NCBI GenBank assembly: GCA_002695185.1
Contig: NZOF01000179.1
Span: 1-22,473, forward strand
Direction: 5' to 3'
DNA length: 22,473 nt
From: Erythrobacter sp.
GTDB lineage: Bacteria > Pseudomonadota > Alphaproteobacteria > Sphingomonadales > Sphingomonadaceae
Below, piece by piece: positions 6,443 through 15,466 of the stretch (its first letter is position 1; every line of letters begins with the position of its first letter). The position numbers and the translations under genes are program-made. The notes below the pieces were generated by a model that did not search any database, was not told where the DNA came from, and saw only the letters and a list, made by a program, of their open reading frames with translations.

Positions 6443-7248
6443 TGGGCTAGTCTCCAATCGAAGCTGAAGGGGCCGACGACCTTCCAGGCTTCGTAATATT
6501 CTTCGGGGAGGTTGAAGGGGGCGGCAAGCTGGACCGCGCGGATCGCCTGCTCGGCATGGCGGCTGGCCTGCGCCCTGTTGGTATCATTGATCCCGGTCTG
6601 CCGCACGACCGTGGGCCGGCCGGAAAGGCTGCCATCTGTGTTCAGACGAAAGCGCAAGAAGGTGGTGATCTGTTCGACCTCGGGGCCGCTCGGCGGCTGC
6701 CAATGAGGTTTGATGTCGCGAGCGATGGACTGAACCAGTGATGCTTTCGTGCTCGCGCCGATCTGCGAGGCGGGCGTGCGCGTTTCGGTGGTCCGGGTGC
6801 TGTCACCCGCTCCGGCGAGGAAATCACTGCCGATCGCAGAGCCGCCGCCCTTTTCCGCCGCTTTGGGCTTCGGTTGCGGCTTGGCCGTTTCGCGCGGCTT
6901 TTCCCGGCGCGGCTGGGGCTTTGGCGCAGGCGCGGGTACGGGCGAGTTCACCTTGGGAGTGGGCCGTTCGACAACCGGCTCGCTCGGCGCTTCGAGGATC
7001 TCGGGCGTCGGCGCAGGGGCATCGGAAAGCGTTGGTGCAATCGCCGCCGCGCTTTCGGGCACCGGATCGGGCGCGGTGGATTCCAGCCCGACGTCTTCAG
7101 CCAGGCTCACCACCATGCGTTCGGGCTTGATGATAGGCGGCGGCTCCTGCAGCGCCTGGAACACCAGCCCGGCCAGCACCAGCAGATGCAGGGCCACGGC
7201 GACGATCAGCCCCGTCCGCTCTTCTCTCCTGATGCCGCTAGCTGCCAT
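6439..7248 (-). CDS. tolA: TolA-type energy-transducing envelope protein
   Basis: A 269-residue inner-membrane protein. One transmembrane helix (about 13-33, GLIVAVALHLLVLAGLVF) contains a His at position 21, comparable to the helix by which TolA touches TolQR. A long Pro/Lys/Glu/Ala-rich periplasmic stretch (about 36-160) replaces the alanine-rich coil of enterobacterial TolA. The C-terminal domain (from about 165, SLVQSIARDIKPHWQPP, then FRLNTDGSLSG) is of the TonB/TolA type that contacts TolB and Pal. TolA transmits proton-motive energy from TolQR across the periplasm. Sequence identity to the enterobacterial protein looks low, but position between tolR and tolB settles the call. Confidence 0.9.
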   Translation of the reverse strand: MAASGIRREERTGLIVAVALHLLVLAGLVFQALQEPPPIIKPERMVVSLAEDVGLESTAPDPVPESAAAIAPTLSDAPAPTPEILEAPSEPVVERPTPKVNSPVPAPAPKPQPRREKPRETAKPQPKPKAAEKGGGSAIGSDFLAGAGDSTRTTETRTPASQIGASTKASLVQSIARDIKPHWQPPSGPEVEQITTFLRFRLNTDGSLSGRPTVVRQTGINDTNRAQASRHAEQAIRAVQLAAPFNLPEEYYEAWKVVGPFSFDWRLAQ

Positions 7249-7257
7249 GGCGGTGGG

Positions 7258-7737
<480 letters not shown>

Positions 7738-7738
7738 G

Positions 7739-8436
<698 letters not shown>

Positions 8437-8437
<1 letters not shown>

Positions 8438-8904
8438 CAGTCCTCTGTCGTATCGACAAAACGCGCGAATGCCTCGCGCCATGGGGCAGGCTGGCGAATG
8501 GGTCGCCCGCCCGGTGAAACGAAGCCGATGCGCAAATGTGCCTCGGCAAGAAGTTCATCGCCACGCGAAGCTGTCTGGTGCATCCGGCAGGATGCGGCCT
8601 TCAGTTCGGTGCAGCGGGTCTCGATGATAATGTCGTCGTCGAGCTTTGCAGGACGCAAATATTTGAGGTTAATCTCCGAAACGGCATAGGCGCCGCCGCC
8701 ATCCTCGATGGCCGCGCGCTGGTCTATCTCAAGCCGCCGCAGCAGATCGGACCGCGCTCGTTCGAACCAGCGCAGATAATTGGCGTGATAGACGATGCCG
8801 GAAAGATCGGTGTCTTCGTAATAGGCGCGCACGGCATAGAGATGCCGGTCGCCATCGATCACGCCGTCGGGGAAATTGGGCCTCGCAACCATATGCGCCC
8901 GCAT
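8437..8904 (-). CDS. ybgC: Tol-Pal-associated acyl-CoA thioesterase YbgC
   Basis: A 155-residue hot-dog-fold thioesterase, first gene of the Tol-Pal operon as in most proteobacteria. The active-site motif YYEDTDLSGIVYHANYLRWF holds the catalytic Asp (DTD at 31-33) and His (VYHANY at 38-43). YbgC hydrolyses acyl-CoA or acyl-ACP thioesters and is linked to phospholipid metabolism, although it is not structurally part of Tol. The start could be the ATG at 8904 or the one at 8892, with no decisive Shine-Dalgarno. The 58 bases upstream show no convincing promoter, so the operon may partly be read from the his operon above it. Confidence 0.94.
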
Positions 8905-8962
8905 CTAGCGCACCGCCCGAACGCCGTGCAATCGCAAACGACGAAGCGACTCTTGGAAGCGA

Positions 8963-9343
8963 CTAACGACGCGCAATCATCGGGCCGAGCGGTTCGCCGC
9001 CAAACAGATGCACATGCAGATGAGGGACTTCCTGCCCGCCATGCGCGCCGACATTGGCCATCATCCGGTATCCCGGCTCGACCAACCCCTTGTCCCGCGC
9101 TACCTTGCCCACTGCGCGCACGAAGCCGGCGATTTCCTCTGCCGGGGCCTTGGCGCTGAAATCGTCCCAGCTGACATAGCGGCCCTTGGGGATCACCAGC
9201 GTGTGGATCTCGGCCTGCGGATTGATATCCTCGAAGGCATAGGCCCACTCGTCTTCGTAAACCTTGGTCGAGGGGATTTCGCCGCGCAGGATCCTGGCGA
9301 AGATGTTCTCGTCATCATAGGGCTGGGTCGCGTCGATCGGCAT
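8963..9343 (-). CDS. HIT-family nucleotide hydrolase (HinT-like)
   Basis: A 126-residue histidine-triad protein that would hydrolyse AMP-lysine-type phosphoramidates or acyl-AMP. The triad HLHVHLFG gives His108, His110 and His112, with a further conserved part NIFARILRGEIP and EDINPQAEIHTLVIPK near the N-terminus. The length fits the HinT/PKCI branch. The start ATG shares its A with the hisE stop (TGATG), so it is coupled to the his operon. Its role there is unclear; removing adenylated by-products is conceivable but unproven. Confidence 0.94.
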   Translation of the reverse strand: MPIDATQPYDDENIFARILRGEIPSTKVYEDEWAYAFEDINPQAEIHTLVIPKGRYVSWDDFSAKAPAEEIAGFVRAVGKVARDKGLVEPGYRMMANVGAHGGQEVPHLHVHLFGGEPLGPMIARR

Positions 9344-9657
9344 CAGGCACTCCTGCTCGCTTTTTCGTCCAGGCCGGACACGCCTTCACGCCGGTCGAGT
9401 TCGGCCATGACCTCTTCCAGCGCCACACCTTTCTTCCGGAGCAGCACCAGCAAGTGCATCAGCAAATCGGCGCTTTCGGACACGAGTTCCTCGCGCTCGC
9501 CGCTCATGGCCGCGATCACGGTTTCCACCGCCTCTTCGCCAACCTTCTGGGCGATCTTAGCAAGCCCCATGCTGTTGAGCTTGGCGACATAGCTTTCGTC
9601 CGGCGAGGCGGTAAGGCGCCGGGCGATCGTTGCTTCGAGGCGGGTCAGCGTGTCCAT
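9343..9657 (-). CDS. hisE: Phosphoribosyl-ATP pyrophosphatase HisE
   Basis: A 104-residue all-alpha MazG-type pyrophosphohydrolase that turns phosphoribosyl-ATP into phosphoribosyl-AMP, the second step of histidine synthesis. Diagnostic residues are [24 protein letters not shown] and [14 protein letters not shown], containing the metal-binding Glu/Asp set (EEAVE, ESAD). The ATG at 9657 is chosen over an earlier in-frame ATG (9780) because the family starts near here and the extra residues would overlap hisF. HisI, which is fused to HisE in many bacteria, is absent from this window. Confidence 0.96.
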   Translation of the reverse strand: MDTLTRLEATIARRLTASPDESYVAKLNSMGLAKIAQKVGEEAVETVIAAMSGEREELVSESADLLMHLLVLLRKKGVALEEVMAELDRREGVSGLDEKASRSA

Positions 9658-9676
9658 GTGGCTGGTCCTATGCGCT

Positions 9677-10450
9677 TCATCCGCGCGCAGGCAAGCCCGC
9701 GTTTCGGAGTGCGCGGTGCGCTTCGCCGATGGAATGCTGGCCGAAATGGAAGATCGAGGCTGCAAGCACGGCGCTGGCATGGCCCTGCGTCACGCCTTCC
9801 ACCAGATGGTCGAGCGTGCCTACGCCGCCGCTGGCGATGACGGGGACCGACACGCTGTCGGCAATCGCGCGGGTCAGTTCGAGGTCGTAACCCTGCTTGG
9901 TCCCGTCGCCATCCATCGAGGTGACGAGCAATTCGCCTGCGCCCAGCTCGGCGAGCCTCTGCGCGTGCTCGACCGCATCGATCCCGGTCGGCTTGCGCCC
10001 GCCATGGGTATAGATTTCCCAGCCGCGAAAGCCCTCGCCCTCGGTCCGGGCGCGTGCATCGACGCTGGCGACGACGCACTGGCTGCCGAATTTCTCCGCG
10101 ATTTCACGCACCAGTTCGGGCCGCGAGACGGCTGCGGAATTGACCGCGACCTTGTCTGCCCCTGCCAGAAGCAAGGCGCGCGCATCCTCGACACTGCGCA
10201 CCCCGCCGCCGACAGTCAGCGGCATGAAGCACACCGCCGCCGTGCGCCGGACCATATCGAGCAGCGTCCCGCGTCCTTCATGGCTGGCCGAAATGTCGAG
10301 GAAGCACAGCTCGTCCGCCCCGGCGCGGTCATAGGCCTGCGCCTGTTCGACCGGATCGCCTGCATCCTGAAGATCGACGAAATTGACGCCCTTCACCACA
10401 CGCCCGTCGCGCACGTCGAGGCAGGGAATGACACGGATGCGGACGGTCAT
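9677..10450 (-). CDS. hisF: Imidazole glycerol phosphate synthase, cyclase subunit HisF
   Basis: A 257-residue (beta/alpha)8-barrel that uses ammonia from HisH to convert PRFAR into imidazole glycerol phosphate and AICAR. The catalytic aspartates are Asp12 ([15 protein letters not shown]) and Asp131 (VVASVDARA). The phosphate sites [13 protein letters not shown] and [13 protein letters not shown] are intact. The ribosome binding site AAAGGA lies 7 bases before ATG. Immediately upstream lies a transcribed palindromic repeat that separates it from hisA. Confidence 0.97.
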   Translation of the reverse strand: MTVRIRVIPCLDVRDGRVVKGVNFVDLQDAGDPVEQAQAYDRAGADELCFLDISASHEGRGTLLDMVRRTAAVCFMPLTVGGGVRSVEDARALLLAGADKVAVNSAAVSRPELVREIAEKFGSQCVVASVDARARTEGEGFRGWEIYTHGGRKPTGIDAVEHAQRLAELGAGELLVTSMDGDGTKQGYDLELTRAIADSVSVPVIASGGVGTLDHLVEGVTQGHASAVLAASIFHFGQHSIGEAHRALRNAGLPARG

Positions 10451-10469
10451 GGTGCAATCCTTTCGCCGG

Positions 10470-10544
10470 TCATTGCGAGAAGCCGGAGGCGAAGCGGCAA
10501 TCTATAGCGAACCACGCTGGATTGCTTCGCTAGGCTCGCAATGA
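10470..10544. repeat. Dispersed palindromic repeat, copy A (between hisA and hisF)
   Basis: Perfect 10-bp terminal inverted repeats TCATTGCGAG (10470-10479) and CTCGCAATGA (10535-10544) bound 75 bases. Inner segments GCGAAGC-GG-CAATC and GATTGCTTCGC also pair with a small bulge, so the whole unit folds into one long hairpin. A second copy with the same terminal and inner words lies at 17140-17242. The form is that of a REP- or MITE-like intergenic element. This copy is transcribed inside the his operon. Confidence 0.8.
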
Positions 10545-10559
10545 TGGTGTGATCGTGGG

Positions 10560-11288
10560 TCACGCCCGTTCCGCCATCGCCAGCGCCGCCGCGAGATCCA
10601 GCCGCCCGTCATAGAGGGCACGACCGGTAATCACACCTTCGATCCCGTCATTCGCATGCAGAGAGAGGACATGGATGTCATCCAGCCCCTTAACCCCGCC
10701 GCTGGCGATGACGGGGATATCGACCTGGCGGGCAAGCCCCACCGTTGCATCGAGGTTCACGCCCTTCAGCAATCCATCGCGCCCGATGTCGGTGAACAGC
10801 AGCGCGGCAACGCCTGCATCCTCGAACCTTCGGGCGAGGTCAACCACGGGCACATCGGACACTTCCGCCCAACCCTCGGTCGCGACCATGCCATCCTTGG
10901 CATCGACCGCGACGACGATGCCGCCTTCGAATTCGCGCGCCATGTCCTTGACGAATTCGGGGTCTTTCAAAGCGGCCGAGCCCATGACGATGCGCGAAAC
11001 GCCGGCATCGAACCAGCCCTCTACATCCTCGCGCTTGCGAATGCCGCCGCCAAGCTGGACGTGGCCCGGAAAGGCCGCGACGATGCTTTCAACCGCATCG
11101 CGGTTCTGCGCCGATCCGGCAAAGGACCCGTCGAGATCGACGACATGCAGATGCCCCGCCCCAGCCTCTGCAAACAGCGTCGCCTGCGCGGCGGGGTTGT
11201 CGCCATAGACGGTGGCGCGGTCCATATCGCCTTCGGCAAGGCGCACGACCTGGCCGCCCTTGAGGTCGATGGCAGGAAAGACGATCAT
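10560..11288 (-). CDS. hisA: ProFAR isomerase HisA
   Basis: A 242-residue (beta/alpha)8-barrel that isomerises ProFAR to PRFAR, the step before HisHF. Family residues: Asp8 in FPAIDLKGGQVVRL and Asp129 in VVAVDAKDG as the acid/base pair, and the phosphate loops VQLGGGIRKREDVE and VIASGGVKGLDDI. It is related by duplication to HisF but shorter. It lies 40 bases after hisH. No clear Shine-Dalgarno is seen before the ATG. Confidence 0.97.
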   Translation of the reverse strand: MIVFPAIDLKGGQVVRLAEGDMDRATVYGDNPAAQATLFAEAGAGHLHVVDLDGSFAGSAQNRDAVESIVAAFPGHVQLGGGIRKREDVEGWFDAGVSRIVMGSAALKDPEFVKDMAREFEGGIVVAVDAKDGMVATEGWAEVSDVPVVDLARRFEDAGVAALLFTDIGRDGLLKGVNLDATVGLARQVDIPVIASGGVKGLDDIHVLSLHANDGIEGVITGRALYDGRLDLAAALAMAERA

Positions 11289-11328
11289 TGTTTCGGTCCG
11301 CTGTTCTTCGTCGATAGGGTAGTAATGT

Positions 11329-11955
11329 TCACGGCCGCCATTCGAGGAACCTTTCCATCAGCTGCAGCCCGAAGCTCTGGCTCTTTTCCGGGTGGAACTG
11401 GACGCCCAGCATATTGTCGCGGCCCACGGCAGCCACGAGCCCGCCGCCATGGTCGGTCATCGCCAGCACATCGCGCGGCTGATCGGCGTGGAAATGATAG
11501 GAATGGAGGAAATAGGCCTCGCCTTCCTCCAGCAATTCATGGTCTTTCGCATGCGGCGTCAGCGCCACGTCGTTCCAGCCCATATGCGGCACCTTCACCG
11601 AAGGGTCGGTCGGTTCGATCAGCCGGACCTCGCCCCCGATCCAGTCGAGCCCCGGCGTCACCCCATGCTCCAGCCCGCGCGTGGCCAGCAATTGCATGCC
11701 CACGCAAATGCCGAGAAACGGCGCACCGCCAACAAGCACCCGCTCGCTCATGGCCTCGATCACACCCGCTTCCGCGCGCAATCCGGCGGCGCAGGCGTTG
11801 AAGCTACCCACGCCCGGCAAGACGATCCGATCGGCGGCGCGCAGCACATCGGGGTCTGCCGTAACGGTTACGTCCGCGCCAACACGCCGCAGCGCGTTTT
11901 CCACCGAATGCAGATTGCCCGCTCCGTAATCCACGAGTGCGACGATCTCGGCCAT
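11329..11955 (-). CDS. hisH: Imidazole glycerol phosphate synthase, glutaminase subunit HisH
   Basis: A 208-residue class I glutamine amidotransferase that feeds ammonia to HisF. The triad is visible as Cys84 in FLGICVGMQLL, and His188 and Glu190 in GVQFHPEKSQSFG. The oxyanion strand IVLPGVGSFNACAAGL precedes them, with GWN at 126-128. The start shares an A with the stop of the yciI-like gene (TGATG), so translation is coupled to it. Confidence 0.97.
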   Translation of the reverse strand: MAEIVALVDYGAGNLHSVENALRRVGADVTVTADPDVLRAADRIVLPGVGSFNACAAGLRAEAGVIEAMSERVLVGGAPFLGICVGMQLLATRGLEHGVTPGLDWIGGEVRLIEPTDPSVKVPHMGWNDVALTPHAKDHELLEEGEAYFLHSYHFHADQPRDVLAMTDHGGGLVAAVGRDNMLGVQFHPEKSQSFGLQLMERFLEWRP

Positions 11956-12242
11956 CAGCCCTTCAAGCCTTCGAGGCCCGGCGCGACAAAGCTCGGGCTG
12001 AATTCGATCACCTCCACGGTGGCAACGCCGCCCTTCACGAAGGGATCGGACGCTGCCAGTTCCTCGGCCGTCTCGCGGTCGGGGGCATGCGCCATGATCA
12101 GCCCGCCCTCACGCGGAACCTTGCGGCCCCAGGCGATGAAATGGCCCGCCTCGTGCTGGGTTTTCAGCCATGCGACATGATCGGACATCAGCGCATCCAC
12201 CTCGTCCAGCGGCGCGGTGTATTTAAGAGAGAATACGAACAT
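11955..12242 (-). CDS. YciI-family small protein in the his operon
   Basis: A 95-residue protein of the YciI family, a ferredoxin-like fold. Recognisable parts are the opening FVFSLKYTAPLDEVDALMSDH, HVAWLKTQHEAGHFIAWG, and the ending ASDPFVKGGVATVEVIEF, typical of YciI proteins. Members are thought to act as small enzymes or dimeric sensors, and few have a known reaction. It sits 6 bases after hisB and overlaps hisH as TGATG, so it is made together with the histidine enzymes. No role in histidine synthesis is established; it could process a by-product. Confidence 0.88.
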   Translation of the reverse strand: MFVFSLKYTAPLDEVDALMSDHVAWLKTQHEAGHFIAWGRKVPREGGLIMAHAPDRETAEELAASDPFVKGGVATVEVIEFSPSFVAPGLEGLKG

Positions 12243-12248
12243 CGCCGA

Positions 12249-12842
12249 TCAGCCTCCCAACTGGCCCTTGGTGCTGGGTACGGCGCCGCCCTTGCGCGGA
12301 TCGATTTCCACCGCGGTGCGCAGGGCGCGGGCGAAGCCCTTGTAGACCGCTTCGCAAATGTGGTGGTTGTTGGTGCCGTAAAGCAGTTCGACATGCAGCG
12401 TCAGCCCGCAGGTTTGTGCCACCGAATGGAACCAGTGCTCGATCAGCTCGGTGTCCCATTCGCCCAGCTTTTCCTGGCTGAAACCGGCGCGCCACACGAA
12501 ATATGGGCGCCCGGAAATATCCAGGGCGACGCGCGCCAGCGTCTCGTCCATCGGGGAATAGGCGCTGCCGTAACGGGCGATCCCGCCCTTGTCGCCCAGC
12601 GCCTGAGCCAGCGCCTGGCCCAGCGCCAGCGCGCTGTCTTCGGTGGTGTGATGCTGGTCGACATGCAGATCGCCATCGACCTTCATCGTGATATCGATCA
12701 GCGAATGCTTGGCCACCTGTTCGACCATGTGATCGAGAAACCCGATCCCGGTAGATACGTCGTAGGTGCCGGTCCCGTCGAGATTCACCTCGACCAGGAT
12801 CTTCGTTTCGGCGGTGTTTCGTTCGATACGGCCAGTTCGCAT
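12249..12842 (-). CDS. hisB: Imidazoleglycerol-phosphate dehydratase HisB
   Basis: A 197-residue monofunctional dehydratase (without the phosphatase half found in enterobacteria) that converts imidazole glycerol phosphate to imidazole acetol phosphate. Manganese-binding motifs are present: [30 protein letters not shown] and a second HH in [17 protein letters not shown]. The N-terminus [22 protein letters not shown] is typical. It is first in the operon. The ATG lies only a few bases behind a possible -10 box, so the message may be leaderless or have a very short leader. Confidence 0.97.
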   Translation of the reverse strand: MRTGRIERNTAETKILVEVNLDGTGTYDVSTGIGFLDHMVEQVAKHSLIDITMKVDGDLHVDQHHTTEDSALALGQALAQALGDKGGIARYGSAYSPMDETLARVALDISGRPYFVWRAGFSQEKLGEWDTELIEHWFHSVAQTCGLTLHVELLYGTNNHHICEAVYKGFARALRTAVEIDPRKGGAVPSTKGQLGG

Positions 12843-12850
12843 AGGCCCTG

Positions 12851-12878
12851 CCTATAGGCGCGGGCGCGACCGGCGCAA
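12851..12878 (-). promoter_or_regulatory. Candidate promoter of the his operon
   Basis: On the minus strand TTGCGC (12878-12873) and TATAGG (12856-12851) are separated by 16 bases. The TATAGG end lies about 8 bases from the hisB ATG, so a transcript from here would be nearly leaderless and have no room for a his attenuator. This is a consensus match only. The divergent sspB side of the same 114-base gap shows TTGACC at 12921 but no good -10. Confidence 0.35.
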
Positions 12879-12956
12879 GGAATTGCGGCTTTGGACAGGG
12901 TAAAGGTGGCCTTAAACCGCTTGACCCGCGCCCCGCCCCGCTCCACCTAGGCGCAC

Positions 12957-13457
12957 ATGAGCGACGAAACGCCCGATAGCCTGATCCCTTATGACTCCAT
13001 CGTCCAGGAGGCCCTGCGTGCCGTGGTCGGCAGGGTGCTGAGCGAGATCGAAGATGGCGGCAGCGAACTGCCCGGTGCGCACCACTTCTATATCACCTTC
13101 AAGACGCATGCCCCGGGCGTGACCATTCCGGCCCAGCTGCGCGAACGTTTTCCCGACGAGATGACGATCGTCCTGCAGAACAAGTTCTGGGACCTGAACG
13201 TTCGGGAAGATGGCTTTTCGGTCGGCCTGTCCTTCAACCAGATCCCGGCTGCGCTCGACATTCCCTATGCCGCGATCACCCAGTTCGTCGATCCGGCGGT
13301 CGATTTCGGCCTCCAGTTCCAGGCAACCGTGGCCGACATGGCCCCCGCCCCGACCGACGAAGCCGGCAATGACGAGGAACAGTCCGACGCCGCGCCCGTT
13401 GAAGGTGCGGAAGACGGCTCGAATGTCGTCACGGTCGACTTCGGCCGAAAGAACTAG
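12957..13457 (+). CDS. sspB: ClpXP adaptor SspB, alphaproteobacterial type
   Basis: A 166-residue adaptor that tethers ssrA-tagged and some regulatory proteins to the ClpX unfoldase. The body (about 10-125) has the SspB fold with HHFYITFKTHAPGVTIPAQLRERFPDEMTIVLQ. An acidic disordered linker and a short basic/hydrophobic end (NVVTVDFGRKN) fit the ClpX-docking tail. Length and motifs match the alpha branch known from Caulobacter. It starts a plus-strand group with an unknown gene and gmk, divergent from the his operon. Confidence 0.92.
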   Translation: MSDETPDSLIPYDSIVQEALRAVVGRVLSEIEDGGSELPGAHHFYITFKTHAPGVTIPAQLRERFPDEMTIVLQNKFWDLNVREDGFSVGLSFNQIPAALDIPYAAITQFVDPAVDFGLQFQATVADMAPAPTDEAGNDEEQSDAAPVEGAEDGSNVVTVDFGRKN

Positions 13458-13497
13458 CCACGGCGCCTTGGGCCCCGTGCGAAAAACAGGGGCAGCT

Positions 13498-13935
13498 ATG
13501 GGATTTTCCAGCAAAGAGAAACCGAACCACCTGACCGACCGGGTGAGTGACGCAATCGACGGCACAAAGAACGATGCTGCGGGCAAGAACACCATTCCCG
13601 GCCCCAGCCCGAACCCTTCGACCAACGTCATTATTCATGACATTCTGCTGCGCAGCGCGGGGCGCCTGACGCGCCAGACGCTGGAGAAAGCCCTGCTTGG
13701 CCGCCAGTACGGCAGCAAGTTCGCCAAGGATGTCGTCGAGAACCGTTCGCTGGTGCAGACCCTTGCGGCTTACGGCGTAACCAAGGTCGCGACGAAATCC
13801 GTACCGGGTGCCCTCCTTGTCGGTGCGGGCCTCTTCGCCAAGACCCTGTTCGATCGCAGCCAGTCGCGCAGGCAGTCGCGCCGGAGCGGTGAAAAGGCGC
13901 TGCGCAAGCAGTCCAAGGGCGAAACCGCAGTCTGA
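13498..13935 (+). CDS. Unknown protein between sspB and gmk
   Basis: A 145-residue protein that I do not recognise. The first 45 residues are polar and probably disordered (GPSPNPSTN). The middle (about 48-90) looks helical and basic with SAGRLTRQTLEKALLGRQYG. A short hydrophobic stretch at about 105-123 (GALLVGAGLFAKTLF) could touch a membrane but is brief for a full span. The C-terminus is very basic (RSQSRRQSRRSGEKALRKQ) and could bind nucleic acid or acidic lipid. The ATG at 13498 has AGGGG just upstream; longer in-frame reading back into sspB is discounted. Codon use matches the neighbours, so it is probably a real resident gene. Confidence 0.72.
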   Translation: MGFSSKEKPNHLTDRVSDAIDGTKNDAAGKNTIPGPSPNPSTNVIIHDILLRSAGRLTRQTLEKALLGRQYGSKFAKDVVENRSLVQTLAAYGVTKVATKSVPGALLVGAGLFAKTLFDRSQSRRQSRRSGEKALRKQSKGETAV

Positions 13936-13943
13936 AACTGCAT

Positions 13944-13965
13944 TATGCGGGGTTGATTCCGCATA
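13944..13965 (+). other. Hairpin in the gmk upstream gap
   Basis: Perfect 7-bp arms TATGCGG (13944-13950) and CCGCATA (13959-13965) enclose an 8-nt loop. It lies 8 bases after the upstream stop codon and 22 before the gmk ATG. It is not followed by T residues, so it is not a standard terminator. It might stabilise or process the message. Confidence 0.4.
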
Positions 13966-13987
13966 GGGCCATGCGCCACTAGCGGGC

Positions 13988-14638
13988 ATGGCCGATTCCG
14001 AAGAAAATCACGACAATGCGCTTGCACGGCGCGGGGTAATGTTCATCCTCTCCTCGCCCAGCGGGGCGGGGAAGACGACCATCAGCCGCATGCTGCTGGA
14101 TGCCGACCCGGATATCAAGCTGTCGGTCAGCGTCACCACGCGCCCACCGCGCCCGGGCGAGGTGGACGGCGTTCACTATTATTTCGTCAGCGATGCCGAG
14201 TTTGACCGGCTGGTGGAAGAAGACGATTTCTACGAATGGGCGCCGGTCTTCGGCCACCGCTATGGGACACCCAAGGGCCGCATCCGCAATGCGCTGAAGG
14301 AAGGACAGGATTTCCTGTTCGACATCGACTGGCAGGGCACGCAGCAGCTCTACCAGAAGGACCAGCAGGACGTGGTCCGGGTGTTCATCCTGCCGCCCAG
14401 CATCGCCGCACTCGAACAGCGCCTGCGCGGCCGTGGCACCGATACCGACGAGGTGATCGCCGCCCGCATGGAGCGCGCGCGGAGCGAGATCAGCCACTGG
14501 GACGCCTATGATTATGTGGTGATCAACGAAGATGCCGGCGAATGCTTCGCCAAGGTGCGCGAGATCCTCGATGCCGAGAGGATGAAGCGCCAGCGGCAGA
14601 CCGGCCTCATCCCCTTCGTCCGCGAATTGATGAGCTGA
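13988..14638 (+). CDS. gmk: Guanylate kinase
   Basis: A 216-residue nucleoside monophosphate kinase that makes GDP from GMP and ATP. The P-loop is SSPSGAGKTT at 22-31. The GMP-binding region has SVTTRPPRPGEVDGVHYYF and FYEWAPVFGHRYGTPK, followed by FDIDWQGTQQL and the LID part RLRGRGTDTDEVIAARM with its arginines. Length fits the bacterial family. The next gene starts two bases behind its stop. Confidence 0.97.
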   Translation: MADSEENHDNALARRGVMFILSSPSGAGKTTISRMLLDADPDIKLSVSVTTRPPRPGEVDGVHYYFVSDAEFDRLVEEDDFYEWAPVFGHRYGTPKGRIRNALKEGQDFLFDIDWQGTQQLYQKDQQDVVRVFILPPSIAALEQRLRGRGTDTDEVIAARMERARSEISHWDAYDYVVINEDAGECFAKVREILDAERMKRQRQTGLIPFVRELMS

Positions 14639-14640
14639 TC

Positions 14641-15441
14641 GTGGCCAGGGGGGTGGATCAGCTGACCGATCGCGAACGCGAGGTGCTGCGCCTTCTCCTT
14701 GCCGGACATACAGCCAAATCGGCAGCGAGCGAGCTCGATCTGTCGGTCCACACCGTCAACGACTATCTGCGCGAGGCCCGCAAGAAACTTGGGGTGTCGA
14801 GCAGCCGCGAAGCCGCAAGAATCTTGGGGGAGCAGGAGGCAAAGCCCGCCCACCCCCACCCCCAGACGCCCCCTCAAAACCATGCACCCCAGCAAATGGG
14901 GATGGGCGCAGAGCGCGCCGCCACCGATACTCCGATGCCATCAGCAACCCCGGCGGGACGAAATTATGTCCCCTGGATCATAGGAGTAATCGCTATGCTT
15001 ACCGTAGCCATCGCCGCCACCCTTCTTTTCTCCAGTGCCGGAGGTTCCGATGCCGGTCAGGCGCAGGCAGGAGAACGCCAGGTCGAGAATACCGTGCGCG
15101 AAAATTCAGCAGCGGAAAAAGCCGCCCGCCAGTGGGTGGGCCTGATCGATGCAGGTAAATATGCCGAAAGCTGGGCCGAAGCCGGTCCTACGTTCAAATC
15201 CGCCGTTACACCCGACGCGTGGACCGCGCAGGCCGAACCCGTGCGCAAGCCGCTCGGCAAGATGGTGACCCGCACCGTTTCATCTATTCAGGCATCCACC
15301 ACGCTGCCGGGAATGCCCGAAGGCGATTACCGGATGATCGTCTTCACCACCGAATATGCCGATGCCGGGCAAGCGAGCGAAACTGTCGTGATGAGCAAGG
15401 ACGCAGGCCGCTGGGGCGTCATCGGTTACTTCATCCGCTGA
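14641..15441 (+). CDS. Membrane-anchored LuxR-type HTH regulator with C-terminal DUF4019-like domain
   Basis: A 266-residue protein with three parts. Residues 7-62 are a LuxR/GerE-type DNA-binding domain (QLTDREREVLRLLLAGHT, then DLSVHTVNDYLREARKKLGV). Residues 63-109 are a Pro/Gln/His-rich linker. Residues 110-131 (YVPWIIGVIAMLTVAIAATLLF) form one transmembrane helix. The remainder, about 155-266, is a soluble domain resembling DUF4019 (ARQWVGLIDAGKYAESWAE...AGRWGVIGYFI) that should lie in the periplasm. The layout is the ToxR-like one-component design: periplasmic sensing, cytoplasmic DNA binding. The start is read as GTG at 14641, two bases after the gmk stop; an earlier in-frame ATG at 14542 lies inside gmk. 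Target genes and signal are unknown. Confidence 0.82.
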   Translation: MARGVDQLTDREREVLRLLLAGHTAKSAASELDLSVHTVNDYLREARKKLGVSSSREAARILGEQEAKPAHPHPQTPPQNHAPQQMGMGAERAATDTPMPSATPAGRNYVPWIIGVIAMLTVAIAATLLFSSAGGSDAGQAQAGERQVENTVRENSAAEKAARQWVGLIDAGKYAESWAEAGPTFKSAVTPDAWTAQAEPVRKPLGKMVTRTVSSIQASTTLPGMPEGDYRMIVFTTEYADAGQASETVVMSKDAGRWGVIGYFIR

Positions 15442-15466
15442 CCGGCCTGAGCAGACCGAACAAGAG

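Noticed and set aside
11937..12857. Plus-strand open frame of 306 codons
   Set aside because: It runs through the whole of yciI and hisB in antisense. Both real genes have clear family motifs.
12912..13631. Minus-strand open frame of 239 codons over sspB
   Set aside because: It is antisense to SspB and also covers the next start. It has no domain or ribosome binding site.
14542..14640. Longer start of the LuxR/DUF4019 gene at ATG 14542
   Set aside because: It would add about 33 residues encoded inside gmk in another frame, before the HTH domain. GTG 14641 directly after the gmk stop is simpler.
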